In this document: positions 17,225-26,722 of the stretch, piece after piece | Numbering within the stretch: position 1 is the first letter of the stretch | Layout of the letters: each line of letters opens with the position of its first letter | DNA from: Chitinophagaceae bacterium | Lineage (GTDB): Bacteria > Bacteroidota > Bacteroidia > Chitinophagales > Chitinophagaceae | Length of the DNA stretch: 64,000 nt | NCBI GenBank assembly: GCA_017307755.1 | Contig: JAFKGQ010000006.1 | Location: forward strand, 310,001-374,000 | Reading direction: 5' to 3' | Program-made: the position numbers and the translations under genes | The notes under the pieces: generated by a model | The model's database searches: none | What the model was told of the DNA's origin: nothing | Seen by the model: only the letters and a program-made list of their open reading frames with translations

Positions 17225-20200
17225 CTAAAAACTATACCTCACCCCCACTTGCATCTGCCAGCGGGATGAAAAAAAGTCTATCGAATAAGGTTTGCCCGGA
17301 TCCTGGAACTGGTATAAGGGATAGCCCTGCGATATTTTGCCGGGGGTATAGGGCATCAGCCCAATGCTGGCCGTGGAATTATAGGTATTGGGAGAAAAGT
17401 AGACCCATCCCCAACTCTTATTGAGTAGGTTCGTAAGGTTGATAATGTCCCAGGTAAGACTGATGACATGAGCCCTGTTGCCTTTATTCAATTCAAAATC
17501 CTGTGCAAAATGAAAATCCAACTGGGTATTCCAGGGCGTACGGCCTTCATTCCGTTCGGTAAACCGCCCCCGACGCGTACATAAGTATTTATCGTTGTTG
17601 ATAAAATCGTTGAAAGCCCTGGCCTGCTGTGCCACGGTGATAGTGTTGCCGGACGCATCTGTATATGCCTGGAAAAAGTTCACCGCTTCCGATTCAAAAG
17701 GAATATAGGCCAGGCTCACCTGCTGCGGGGTATTTTGTGCGGTATAGTTTACAAAACCATAGGTAAAGGGACTGCCTGATTGCGCACTAAAAAACAGACT
17801 GATGGTGGTAGCCATATGCAGACGCCCGCTCGTAGCTCGCAGCTCGCGGCTCGCATTTCCCCCGCCCCCCCAGGAGAAACGATAGTTTGCCGCGGCAACA
17901 ATCCGGTGCCGGATATCAAAATTGGACCAGGCCAGTTGTGGGTTGTTGGGATTCAGGGCCTGGTTCAGCTGCCAGTTGGATTCCATGGAATTCCGTACGC
18001 CATTGGAAATATCCTTTGCCATTCCGTACGTATAGGCTACGTTCGCCGAAATACCATTCCTGAATTTTTTATCAACCGCAGCCGTGATACTGTAACGTCG
18101 CCCCTCACCCGTATTCGACATCTCGTATACGTTGGTAAACTGGGGGTTGATGCCGCCCGAAGGGTACACAGGCTGCAGACGCTTCCAGCGGGCGGTATCG
18201 TATGTATAAAAGGTCGGGTTATCCTTGATATTGATCTGCTGGAATTTTACATCCTTGATCACCTCCGTATAGATACCTTCCAGGGAATATTTGAACCCGT
18301 TCTTGTCAGTATAGTCCACGGCCAGGCTAGTACGAAATATCTGCGGCATGATGAATTTATTGTCTACCACATCCACCTGGGTCTTGCCTGCGTTGGCATT
18401 ATCCACGATCTGCGCGTTTTGCTTCGCGAATGTAGCAATACCCTGCCGGCTGCGAAGTAAAGGATCGCTGCCCGTCTGGAACTGGCTGCTGCCGATGTCT
18501 ACCCGCTGATCATAGGCTCCATATGAATCACCCGTGTTATAATAAGCATATCCAAGCCAGGCGAAAGGGATCCTTCCCGTAAACCAGCCAAAGCCGCCCC
18601 GGACGATCAGACGCTTGTTGGAAAGTACATCATAGCTGAACCCCAACCTGGGAGAAGCCTGCAAGGTATTCAGGTATTTGTTTGTGATATTGCCCAATGG
18701 AGTATAGAGATAAGTATTTCCATAATACACGTCGGTAAAGGCCTGTTGCGATTTTGCACTGAGGGGCTGGGACTGCGGGAGCAGGGTATAGTCAAACCTG
18801 ATGCCCGGCAGGATCTTCACCTGGTCGCTGACCTGTATTTCGTCTTGCGCATAAACACTTAAGAAATCGATATTGAATACCGCACCGGGATGCCCAAGAA
18901 TATATTCGCGGCTGTTGTCCGTATAATTATAGCTGCCCCGTACCCTGCTGGGCCTGCTGGCCATAAAATCTTCAATGCTTGCATAATCCGCCCGTCCATT
19001 CCATGAATTGACAAAACCATAAGTGATCTTGTACAGTTCGTTATGTGTCCCTAACAGTAAATGATGCTTTCCCAGCGTCCAGCTGAGGTTGTCCGTTATT
19101 TCGATGGTACGCTGTTTCATATTGAAGATACTGGCTTCCCTGTCCGTCCCTAAAAAGATAGTCGTACCGGGAGTACGTCCCACGATCTGCACCTGTGGAA
19201 AAGCCGGGTCCGAGGTCGGCGTACGATAATCATGTACCGACGTGTATCCCACCACCAGGCTGTTAGACAGGCGGTTGTCAAACCTTGACTTCAGCTCTGC
19301 CACGGTAGAGCTTTGGTTATTATTCTGCCGGTAGGCAATGCCGGCAAAACGAAAGTTCTGCTGGTCCCGTTCCATATTGATGGCTTCCGAATAAATGGTA
19401 TTGTTCCGCACGGCCAGCTGGTGGCGGCTGCCAAGGTTGATATCGAGACGGTTAAAGAATTTATTGGCCCTGGAATAAATATTATAGTTGCCATAGGCGC
19501 CTACATCAAACCCATATTTGCTCAGTACCGCATCATGAATGGTCCGGGCATCCTCCTGGCTCAGGATATTCTTTACTTCATTGCTGCCCGCCTCCAGCCC
19601 CACCGGGTCCTGTCTGCGGGTGATCTCCAGATTGGTGAAGAAAAATACTTTATTTTTTACAAGGGGGAAACCAACCCGAAAACCAGTCTGGTATTCATAG
19701 AAATCTCCGGATAGCTTGCTTTTATCTCCCGCATTGTTCTTCCCGGTGATGCTGCCGTTGCGTCCGTAAGCGTATAGGGAACCGTGTACGGTATTGGTCC
19801 CGCTGCGTGTGACGGCATTGATGCTCCCACCCGTAAAGTTGCCGATCTTCACATCATAAGGAGAAAGATATACCTGTATGTCCTGGATGGCGTCCAGAGA
19901 AATGGGGTTGGTGCGGGTGCTGCTGCCGGGCATGCCGGAAGTGCCCGTGATCCCACCCAGGGAGGGGCTGAAGCCGATGGCATCGTTGTTGATGGCGCCG
20001 TCGATGGTAACGTTGTTGTACCTGAAATTGGTGCCGCCAAAGGAATTATCCCGGGAAGCCTGGGGCACCATACGGGTGATATCCGTTATACTGCGACTGA
20101 CGGTGGGCATATTGTTCAGTTGATCGCGACCGATATTCTGTCCTGCTCCAAACGCATTGGCCCTTGTCTCCTTCCTGGCCGACACCAATACCTCACTCAA

Positions 20201-20560
20201 CTGCTTTGTATCAGCCTGCAGCCGGCTGTCCAGGGTTTGCGGTTCCCCCAGAGTGATCTGGATATCTTCATGGGTATTGGTCGCCATCCCGGTGTAGCTG
20301 ATGGTGACGGTATAGGGTCCCCCGATGCGCATACCCAGGATACGATACCTGCCGTCACGAAAAGCGCTCGCCGCATAGCGGGTGCCGGATGGTACGTGAA
20401 TGGCCACAATGTTTGCCCCCGCCAGGGACTCGCCATTCGGCCCTGTGATCTTCCCTTCCAGACCGCCGCCTGTTTCCTGGGCGCAGGCTGAGCGTACCAT
20501 CGACAAAGCAATAATCAAAAAAAACAAGATCGCTTTCATTTTCAAAAAATAGCGTGTCAT
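17225..20560 (-). CDS. TonB-dependent receptor, Oar-like
   Basis: A 1111-residue outer-membrane receptor with signal peptide (AILFFLIIALSMVRSACAQ), an N-terminal carboxypeptidase-regulatory domain (GLEGKITGPNGESLAGANIV), a plug (ARKETRANAFGAGQNIGRDQL, MPTVSRSITDITRM) with the GGSINAVTRSGTN segment common in Oar-like proteins, and a long barrel ending WQMQVGVRYSF. Oar of Myxococcus is tied to protein export and surface function rather than sugar uptake. ATG at 20539 is an alternative start. It is the last gene of the sigma/FecR/fasciclin operon, 29 bases after the third fasciclin gene, and converges with the hybrid kinase. Confidence 0.82.
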   Translation of the reverse strand: MTRYFLKMKAILFFLIIALSMVRSACAQETGGGLEGKITGPNGESLAGANIVAIHVPSGTRYAASAFRDGRYRILGMRIGGPYTVTISYTGMATNTHEDIQITLGEPQTLDSRLQADTKQLSEVLVSARKETRANAFGAGQNIGRDQLNNMPTVSRSITDITRMVPQASRDNSFGGTNFRYNNVTIDGAINNDAIGFSPSLGGITGTSGMPGSSTRTNPISLDAIQDIQVYLSPYDVKIGNFTGGSINAVTRSGTNTVHGSLYAYGRNGSITGKNNAGDKSKLSGDFYEYQTGFRVGFPLVKNKVFFFTNLEITRRQDPVGLEAGSNEVKNILSQEDARTIHDAVLSKYGFDVGAYGNYNIYSRANKFFNRLDINLGSRHQLAVRNNTIYSEAINMERDQQNFRFAGIAYRQNNNQSSTVAELKSRFDNRLSNSLVVGYTSVHDYRTPTSDPAFPQVQIVGRTPGTTIFLGTDREASIFNMKQRTIEITDNLSWTLGKHHLLLGTHNELYKITYGFVNSWNGRADYASIEDFMASRPSRVRGSYNYTDNSREYILGHPGAVFNIDFLSVYAQDEIQVSDQVKILPGIRFDYTLLPQSQPLSAKSQQAFTDVYYGNTYLYTPLGNITNKYLNTLQASPRLGFSYDVLSNKRLIVRGGFGWFTGRIPFAWLGYAYYNTGDSYGAYDQRVDIGSSQFQTGSDPLLRSRQGIATFAKQNAQIVDNANAGKTQVDVVDNKFIMPQIFRTSLAVDYTDKNGFKYSLEGIYTEVIKDVKFQQINIKDNPTFYTYDTARWKRLQPVYPSGGINPQFTNVYEMSNTGEGRRYSITAAVDKKFRNGISANVAYTYGMAKDISNGVRNSMESNWQLNQALNPNNPQLAWSNFDIRHRIVAAANYRFSWGGGGNASRELRATSGRLHMATTISLFFSAQSGSPFTYGFVNYTAQNTPQQVSLAYIPFESEAVNFFQAYTDASGNTITVAQQARAFNDFINNDKYLCTRRGRFTERNEGRTPWNTQLDFHFAQDFELNKGNRAHVISLTWDIINLTNLLNKSWGWVYFSPNTYNSTASIGLMPYTPGKISQGYPLYQFQDPGKPYSIDFFSSRWQMQVGVRYSF

Positions 20561-20589
20561 CTCTATGGTTTTTTACAAATGATCTGTTA

Positions 20590-21612
20590 TCAGGGTCTGA
20601 ATACCTGGTCAACTGTATGAATGATGCCGCCCTTGGATAAAATATTCTTTCGAACAAATTTTGGAGGGATCTTGATACCCGTACTGCCGTTGACCAGATT
20701 GTTAAAGTTGGGTAGGATCTCTTTTCCGTCCAGGGAGATATTGTAGCGGTAAAAAAAAGCAAAAGAACCTTCGTTCGGGTCCGGGTTGGGCAGATACAGC
20801 GCTTCTGTATAAAACAATCGGCCTCCTATGAAGTCAGAACCATATAGCCTTCCTGTTCTATACGACTCGCCCATCGATGGCCAGCAAAGTCTTAATAACC
20901 TCATCGTATCCGTGATCGTGTCGACGCCCTGCAACGTGTACCCGCTGTCGAGAAAGGCCTTGTCATTGGGAACGATCAGGGTGATATTTTCCTGTTGGAC
21001 CTGATTGCTGAGGTTCCAGACTTTTTTGACAATGGCGGAAAATATCGTGAGATCCGGCTGCCGGTACAAAGTGGCCAGCAAACTGTCTGTAGCCGGAAAG
21101 GACAACGCATCCACCTGGTGAATAATACCATCCCCCATTTTTATATTGGCATGCGCCACATGATTGCCGTCAAAATACAAGCCGTAATAGTTTTTGGAAA
21201 TATTGGGCTTGTAGGAGGGATTCAGGGTCAGCGGATATGTCTTGTAGAAGCCGGGAATGCTCTCGCTACCGACAAGACCAGGCAAGATCTGATAGCCAAG
21301 GACGAAAGCGATGCTGTCAGGAGTCAACTGGCTCAGTTTTTCCTTCGTCCATCCTGCCTGCAAAAAAGCGCTGTCGGGAGGCGCGAATACGGTGATATTT
21401 CCTTCCGCGAGTTTTTCATCCAGTTTGGATCGGGTAAGCGCATAGCTCAAGAGACTGAATGAAGGGGTTTTTTGGATGTATTCCAGCACGCCCGGCAGCG
21501 CGTCGGGGGGAGTAAGGGATTCCTTGCGGCTGCAACTATTGAGGAACAATAGCAATAGACAGGGTAACCAGCTTTTTCTTATCGTATTTCTGTTTATAAA
21601 CTGCATAACCAT
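20590..21612 (-). CDS. Fasciclin (FAS1) domain lipoprotein, third of three
   Basis: A lipoprotein with a lipobox (LLFLNSC, cysteine near residue 27) and two FAS1 domains. The first runs from VLEYIQKTPSFSLL with the H1-like TVFAPPDSAF and the H2-like IIHQVDAL. The second starts LTIFSAIV, has TLIVPNDKAF and closes with GGIIHTVDQVF. FAS1 domains mediate cell-surface adhesion and ligand binding. The second domain carries an insertion between the two signatures. The start may be the ATG two codons in. It follows two related genes and precedes the Oar-like receptor in the same operon, all with gaps under 30 bases. Confidence 0.82.
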   Translation of the reverse strand: MVMQFINRNTIRKSWLPCLLLLFLNSCSRKESLTPPDALPGVLEYIQKTPSFSLLSYALTRSKLDEKLAEGNITVFAPPDSAFLQAGWTKEKLSQLTPDSIAFVLGYQILPGLVGSESIPGFYKTYPLTLNPSYKPNISKNYYGLYFDGNHVAHANIKMGDGIIHQVDALSFPATDSLLATLYRQPDLTIFSAIVKKVWNLSNQVQQENITLIVPNDKAFLDSGYTLQGVDTITDTMRLLRLCWPSMGESYRTGRLYGSDFIGGRLFYTEALYLPNPDPNEGSFAFFYRYNISLDGKEILPNFNNLVNGSTGIKIPPKFVRKNILSKGGIIHTVDQVFRP

Positions 21613-21623
21613 AATTTATTTTT

Positions 21624-22607
21624 TTATTGCGATAATGGCCAGGGGAATAAAACGCCTCCTATCCGATGCAGAATGGCATTCTCCGCCGGATAGCTGACAC
21701 GCTGTCCGGAAACAGGATATATCCAGCCATTGTCGGTAACCCAGTATATAGAACGCCCATCGCTATAGGCCTTTGCATTTGTCCCATCCAGCATGGTAAA
21801 ATCGTGATAGTTCCCCCGGCCGGTGACCCTCACGAGATCAGGCATAAATTGCTTCCCCGGTATCAAATGATGTTTTATCAGCCGGGTAAGGGAATCGAGG
21901 TCCATAGAAAGCACCCGTTCCATCGAATTGATGTTACTGTAGCCCCGAAATGTGTTGTTGTCCGGGGCCAGGATGGTGGTGCCGGGATTTTCTTTGATAT
22001 ATTTGAAGAGACCGGTGCGGTTCAATGCGGTCGACAAAAAAGTAAGGCTTTGATCGTTCTTCATCATATTCTCGATGTCCGGGTAATCTTCCAGTTCCAT
22101 CATATTTTCCAAAATATTTATATACCCGTTGGTGGTGGTCATATCCGCCTGCTTCACCTTACAGCCGTTGACCGTAATAAGGGTATCTTCGCCTTCCTTC
22201 CATTTGCTCACCCATACCTTTCTTTCGTCGGCAGCGGGTAATTCCTGGTTCATCCCCAACGGCAGTTTCTTTAACGAATAGCTGCCATTGAGGACATGGT
22301 ATTTTAGTCGCTGCACAAGCGTACCGGGATCCAGGGGATAGGGCATTCTTGTAAATGCATTGTCTTCCGGGGCCAGTACGGTAAAAGGTCCGTCCCCTGC
22401 CAATGAATCGTACAGGGATGCATCCTGCAGGTATTTGCAAAATTTGCTGAACCCCGCATTGGCCTGTAAAATAAATTTTGTTCGACCAAAATATCCATCA
22501 GGCAGTTTCTTCTCGACCCTGACCTCTTTGCGACAGGCGCCGATCAACAGACAGCCGGCGAAAAAGATATAGGACAGAATGCTGGATCTTGTATGCTTGT
22601 ATAACAT
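21624..22607 (-). CDS. Fasciclin (FAS1) domain lipoprotein, second of three
   Basis: A 327-residue lipoprotein (lipobox LLIGAC) with two FAS1-like domains. Domain one has TVLAPEDNAF and ends NGYINILENMM. Domain two has TTILAPDNNTF and ends ENAILHRIGGVLF. The closing signatures are less canonical than in the neighbouring paralogues, so the domains are divergent. It probably faces the outside or the periplasm, anchored by lipid. Its place between two other FAS1 lipoprotein genes, with 11 and 14 base gaps, indicates co-expression and probably a joint surface assembly. Confidence 0.78.
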   Translation of the reverse strand: MLYKHTRSSILSYIFFAGCLLIGACRKEVRVEKKLPDGYFGRTKFILQANAGFSKFCKYLQDASLYDSLAGDGPFTVLAPEDNAFTRMPYPLDPGTLVQRLKYHVLNGSYSLKKLPLGMNQELPAADERKVWVSKWKEGEDTLITVNGCKVKQADMTTTNGYINILENMMELEDYPDIENMMKNDQSLTFLSTALNRTGLFKYIKENPGTTILAPDNNTFRGYSNINSMERVLSMDLDSLTRLIKHHLIPGKQFMPDLVRVTGRGNYHDFTMLDGTNAKAYSDGRSIYWVTDNGWIYPVSGQRVSYPAENAILHRIGGVLFPWPLSQ

Positions 22608-22621
22608 AATGCTTTTTGTAT

Positions 22622-23683
22622 TTATTTTTTCATCTCATTGGGATAGATCACCAGTTTGTTAATTCCATGCACAACTCCATTCACCGCCAGGTTATCGTAG
22701 CTGTAGAAATGGGCCGGACCATTAAACCCGGGGCCTAATGACGGGTCATAGGGTGTCCCAAAGTCCTTGGCATAACCCAATGCCAGCATCATTCCGCCAT
22801 CGTAGGTTGCAAAATACAGGTACCCATCCACGCTGTAGAGATAATTACCTATTCCGTTGAAGCCATTTTTCTTACCAGGGGCATCCTGGAAGTCCGAGAA
22901 GAACAATCTATTGGGATAAAACACATATACGCCAAAGAGATATTTTTTAAACTGGACAGTGTCCAAACGTGCAATACTGTCCAGGGAAATGTTCAGACTT
23001 CTGAATGCTTCATTGGGCACAGCCATCACCGTAAACGGCCCTTCCTTATCCAATTGGTCATACAGACCGAATTTTTTTAATGCGGCTACAAAATAGCTGT
23101 AGGTGGTGTCGGTATCCAGAAAAGCTTTAACAGAGGGGGCCGGTGGTTTCAGCGTTCGATCCAACACGTGCACCACGCCATTCTTGTTTTTTAGGTCCAC
23201 AAATTTAAACGCGGCCCCATTGACATGCCCCTTATTCCGCTCATCGGGATATTCTCTCGGGAGGGGTTTTGAAAAATAAAGGATGTCACCCGCCAGGTTC
23301 TTGTACTCATTGTCTACTGCCAACGGTATTTCATCGTAAAGAATGGTCTGAGGGAGTATATAAAAGGAGATAGCTTTTTTTAATGAATCCGTATTCAACT
23401 TATCAATACCCTCCGGCGAATTAATACCGATACGCTTAAAAGCGTCGTCGTCGGGCACCAGCACCGTCAGACTGTCCTTCTCGGCCAGCATCTTGTCAAG
23501 CCCGGTCTTTGCCAGGGCCTCATAAAAACAGGAAAACGTAAAATTATTTTGTATGTACCGGAGCAGGTCGGTTTGGGGCTGCTTTGTCAGATCCACCACT
23601 ACTTCTTTTTTGCCACAGGAAGCCATCAGTGCGAGGGAAAGTATTACCACCCAACCAATGCGTAAATAGATATTCCGTATCAT
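22622..23683 (-). CDS. Fasciclin (FAS1) domain lipoprotein, first of three
   Basis: A 353-residue lipoprotein (lipobox LALMASC) with two FAS1 domains. The first contains LTVLVPDDDAF and closes NGVVHVLDRTL. The second contains FTVMAVPNEAF and closes NGVVHGINKLV. Both signatures are well preserved, so of the three it is closest to canonical fasciclin proteins. It is 9 bases downstream of a DUF4397-like lipoprotein gene. The three tandem copies are strongly diverged, indicating old duplications with separate roles rather than recent amplification. Confidence 0.85.
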   Translation of the reverse strand: MIRNIYLRIGWVVILSLALMASCGKKEVVVDLTKQPQTDLLRYIQNNFTFSCFYEALAKTGLDKMLAEKDSLTVLVPDDDAFKRIGINSPEGIDKLNTDSLKKAISFYILPQTILYDEIPLAVDNEYKNLAGDILYFSKPLPREYPDERNKGHVNGAAFKFVDLKNKNGVVHVLDRTLKPPAPSVKAFLDTDTTYSYFVAALKKFGLYDQLDKEGPFTVMAVPNEAFRSLNISLDSIARLDTVQFKKYLFGVYVFYPNRLFFSDFQDAPGKKNGFNGIGNYLYSVDGYLYFATYDGGMMLALGYAKDFGTPYDPSLGPGFNGPAHFYSYDNLAVNGVVHGINKLVIYPNEMKK

Positions 23684-23692
23684 AGATTGTGA

Positions 23693-24949
23693 TTAATGGG
23701 TATAGGGGGAGGGATATAATTTCTGTATTTGTATTTGATAAACCCGGCCATACACCAGTTCCAGGATATTGATGGTATTTGAAATATTCACCTTCCCATC
23801 GATACTGGTGATAAGGTTGAAATTGGCCAGGGCGGGAAATTGTTCGATGCCGTTATTTGTGACATAATCGGGATCGATCTGGTTGACTCTCGCGGGGTCG
23901 GCCACCGCATACATGGTGAGACGAAAGTTGCCGGTGTCCGTGAATATCCCAAAATTATCACTCTTTTTTACAAAATTTCCCTGCGCATCTCTCAGATGGA
24001 TACCCGCAAAGGGGAGGGTTCCCAGTTCGCTGGTTACGGCGGGTATCAGGGGACTATAGGTTCTTAGTACTCCCTGGAAATCGAAAAAATAGTCCCTGGA
24101 TAGGCTGGGCATGGCGGCAAAGGGGGCGCTGGTGGGGAAGCGGGTTCTCAAAGGGGGCAGGGGAAGACCAATATAAGGAGACAAGGGAATATAGTTTTTA
24201 ATATAGACCGAACTCCCATTGCTGATGTCATCCCATTGCAAATAGGAATACCAGGCATTCAGGGTGTCCTGGCAGTAGATCGAAGGGTAATACAGCGAGC
24301 GCTCGCCGGAAAGATTGTACATGCTTACATAGATCTTGTCATCCTCAAATTTTTCATGGATAAAGGACTCTTTCCGGAGGTACAGGCCATAATGGGCCTT
24401 GTCGAGGTCCTTTGCCACAGTCTCCATCGTATACACTTCCCCTGCCTGAAAGTCGATGGTGGTGTCGATCATGATCTTTTCCCTTGCCTTTGCAGGCAGG
24501 TTGATAAAGGGGGTATCCGTAAAGGGCCTCGTAACAAACATCACCCGGTGCTTTCCGCTGGGTATCTGGGCCCAGGCAGAAAGGTCAAGCCCATTGATCG
24601 GAGGAGCGGCGGGTACATGGGCCCTCCCGGGGTAATCATAATTTACTACCTCTGTCACATTGCCGGCATTGATAGGATAGGAAATACTGTATATCTGCCG
24701 GGTAGTAAGGAAATCACCCAGGATATCCGCATTCTCGGGTATTCCCTTTCCATCCATTTTCGGGTCCAGCAGAAAAGTGAGAAAGGGCAGGGGCTGCCCC
24801 TTGCTCGTGGCGTCCAGGGTATAAGGGATATCGTTGTAAATCCGGAGATAGGCCTGCTTGTCCTTCTCCGGCGCCAGGTCATATTTCTTGCAAGCGATGC
24901 CCCATATCACAACAGTCACCACCAGCAGTATATTGATCTTGTTATTCAT
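23693..24949 (-). CDS. DUF4397-like lipoprotein
   Basis: A 418-residue lipoprotein (lipobox VVIWGIAC). The mature N-terminus, with KQAYLRIYNDIP, resembles the first strand of DUF4397 domains, which are small beta-sandwich modules found in Bacteroidota surface proteins. PSGKHRVMFVTR and GEVYTMETV resemble the later strands. I see no catalytic motif. It begins three bases after the preceding related lipoprotein gene and is followed by the fasciclin genes, so it is likely a component of the same surface complex. The domain assignment is moderate. Confidence 0.6.
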   Translation of the reverse strand: MNNKINILLVVTVVIWGIACKKYDLAPEKDKQAYLRIYNDIPYTLDATSKGQPLPFLTFLLDPKMDGKGIPENADILGDFLTTRQIYSISYPINAGNVTEVVNYDYPGRAHVPAAPPINGLDLSAWAQIPSGKHRVMFVTRPFTDTPFINLPAKAREKIMIDTTIDFQAGEVYTMETVAKDLDKAHYGLYLRKESFIHEKFEDDKIYVSMYNLSGERSLYYPSIYCQDTLNAWYSYLQWDDISNGSSVYIKNYIPLSPYIGLPLPPLRTRFPTSAPFAAMPSLSRDYFFDFQGVLRTYSPLIPAVTSELGTLPFAGIHLRDAQGNFVKKSDNFGIFTDTGNFRLTMYAVADPARVNQIDPDYVTNNGIEQFPALANFNLITSIDGKVNISNTINILELVYGRVYQIQIQKLYPSPYTH

Positions 24950-24952
24950 TGT

Positions 24953-26722
24953 TTATCGATTGTGTTTTACAAAAATTAACCGGGCTTTTTGTTGATCGTC
25001 ACTGCTGTTGAGGCTGCCGATCAGGGCAATGGAATAGGTCCCCGCTTCTGTCTGCGGCAATCCTGTTTCGTACAATGCCCGATTGGCAATAAAGTCCTGA
25101 CTTGCCAATGGCGTTACAGCGCTTAGCCAGTCACCAGGTGTTTGCCCCAGCGGGCCCGGACTGGACTGGAACACCCGGATAAGAGAAGGCATACTCCCAA
25201 AAAGCGCCGCATCCTGCGGGGTTTTTGAACCATTATAATTTGAACAGAGTATAATCACAAATGGCTCATGCTCGATGGGTTTTCCTCGTTCCAGGTTCTG
25301 ATAGCTGGCCGGGGGATTCAGCGTATCCCCCCAACTCTGGAGATTTATAAAGTTCTCTCCATCCTGGCTGGTGAATGTTGCATAGGGTACATCATTGCTG
25401 AGGTTGAGAAACCGACCTTGCCAGGCATAGTCAAAAGTCGCTATGTTCTGACTGCCATTGGTGCCATCGTCTCCCGGCAGGCTCACGTAATGAGAAATGG
25501 CCATGTTGTTGGAAGTAAACACCAGTTCAGGCTTCCCATCCTTTTTATATACCCATGCGGTGGTATAGTCCGCGGCGGAAAACCGGTATTTTTTTTCTAC
25601 CAGCAAGGTACCCGCGGCATTATAGGCAGAAATCGTATGCGTCCCCGTGATCACGATCGAAGCGTCGGTGGATTTGCCGGATGCCAGCTGAGCCTCACCC
25701 ATATTCTGCCCATCCAGTTTAAAAACCACGGATTCACCGGTAAGAGCATTGACACCCATGAGACGCGCGTAAGAAATATTCAACGGGGGGCTATTCTCCG
25801 CCACTATACGGTAGGAATTTATATTGAGATACACCTTATCTTCCGGCCCGCAGCCACCATAGAGAAAACTGTTTTTTGTAACGATGATGCTGTAGGTGCC
25901 TCCGGGCTTAAAGGTTTTTATGATCGGAGAGATTTTTGACTGCGGTTTGATGCCTCCCTGGCAAACATCAAAAAAGGGGGTAATGGGGAGCTCGCACAGC
26001 TGTTTTTGATGATTGTTATTGACAAATAATTTAAACTGGTAGGTCCCATACGGCACTTCTGCATAATCGCTGGCGGCGCCTGTTTGCACGTCTGTCAGCG
26101 CCTGGCTCACCGGCCTTCCGTCCGCATAGGTCACCGTCACCGCGCCCCCCAGGTCCAACGTGTCATGCGCATCCCCGAAGTTCAGCACCCTGAGCTTGAA
26201 ATGATCCGGCGCCGCCGGTACAACGGCAGACCGGGGGATGGAGAGAAAATGCCCATTGGACAGTAAAAAATAATCCTTTGGATGAAGGGGGTCGTCCTGG
26301 AGGACCGTGTCTACCTGGAGACCGGGTACGATCGCGTCCTGATTATCTTTATCATAGCCCGGTACGATATAAATACGGGCCCTGTTGTTTTTATCCAGCA
26401 AGGCGCTGGGCAGCGTGATGGGGCTCCCATCGTCCTTACTGGGCCAAACTCCTCTGGGGAAAAAGGAAAGACCCAGTTGGGTGCCCGTCGTCGGCGGGGC
26501 ATTCACGTCTTTTGCAGCTACAAAAGAAGTGAGCTGAAGATTGTTTACAGAAATATTGAGCAGCCCGTTGGTAAAATTATAAATACGGATAGTGGAAGAG
26601 GGGTTGTTCAAAATATCCTTTCGATCAAAAAAAACGTCTTCCTTTACTTTTTTACAGGAGCTTGCAAGTACCAACCCGAAAAGCAGGCTGAAAAAGCAGT
26701 AATGATAGTACCTCATAGTCAA
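24953..26722 (-). CDS. DUF4397 domain lipoprotein
   Basis: A 589-residue lipoprotein (lipobox LVLASSC). The N-terminal module (SSTIRIYNFTNGLLNISVNN) and a second one (FKLRVLNFGDAHDTLDL with VPYGTYQFKLFV) match the strand pattern of DUF4397 domains. Two further beta-rich segments follow. It carries no enzymatic motif. Its ATG overlaps the stop of the STN TonB receptor by four bases (ATGA), which argues for translational coupling and for a physical partnership with that receptor in the place normally taken by SusD. The ligand is unknown. Confidence 0.68.
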   Translation of the reverse strand: MTMRYYHYCFFSLLFGLVLASSCKKVKEDVFFDRKDILNNPSSTIRIYNFTNGLLNISVNNLQLTSFVAAKDVNAPPTTGTQLGLSFFPRGVWPSKDDGSPITLPSALLDKNNRARIYIVPGYDKDNQDAIVPGLQVDTVLQDDPLHPKDYFLLSNGHFLSIPRSAVVPAAPDHFKLRVLNFGDAHDTLDLGGAVTVTYADGRPVSQALTDVQTGAASDYAEVPYGTYQFKLFVNNNHQKQLCELPITPFFDVCQGGIKPQSKISPIIKTFKPGGTYSIIVTKNSFLYGGCGPEDKVYLNINSYRIVAENSPPLNISYARLMGVNALTGESVVFKLDGQNMGEAQLASGKSTDASIVITGTHTISAYNAAGTLLVEKKYRFSAADYTTAWVYKKDGKPELVFTSNNMAISHYVSLPGDDGTNGSQNIATFDYAWQGRFLNLSNDVPYATFTSQDGENFINLQSWGDTLNPPASYQNLERGKPIEHEPFVIILCSNYNGSKTPQDAALFGSMPSLIRVFQSSPGPLGQTPGDWLSAVTPLASQDFIANRALYETGLPQTEAGTYSIALIGSLNSSDDQQKARLIFVKHNR

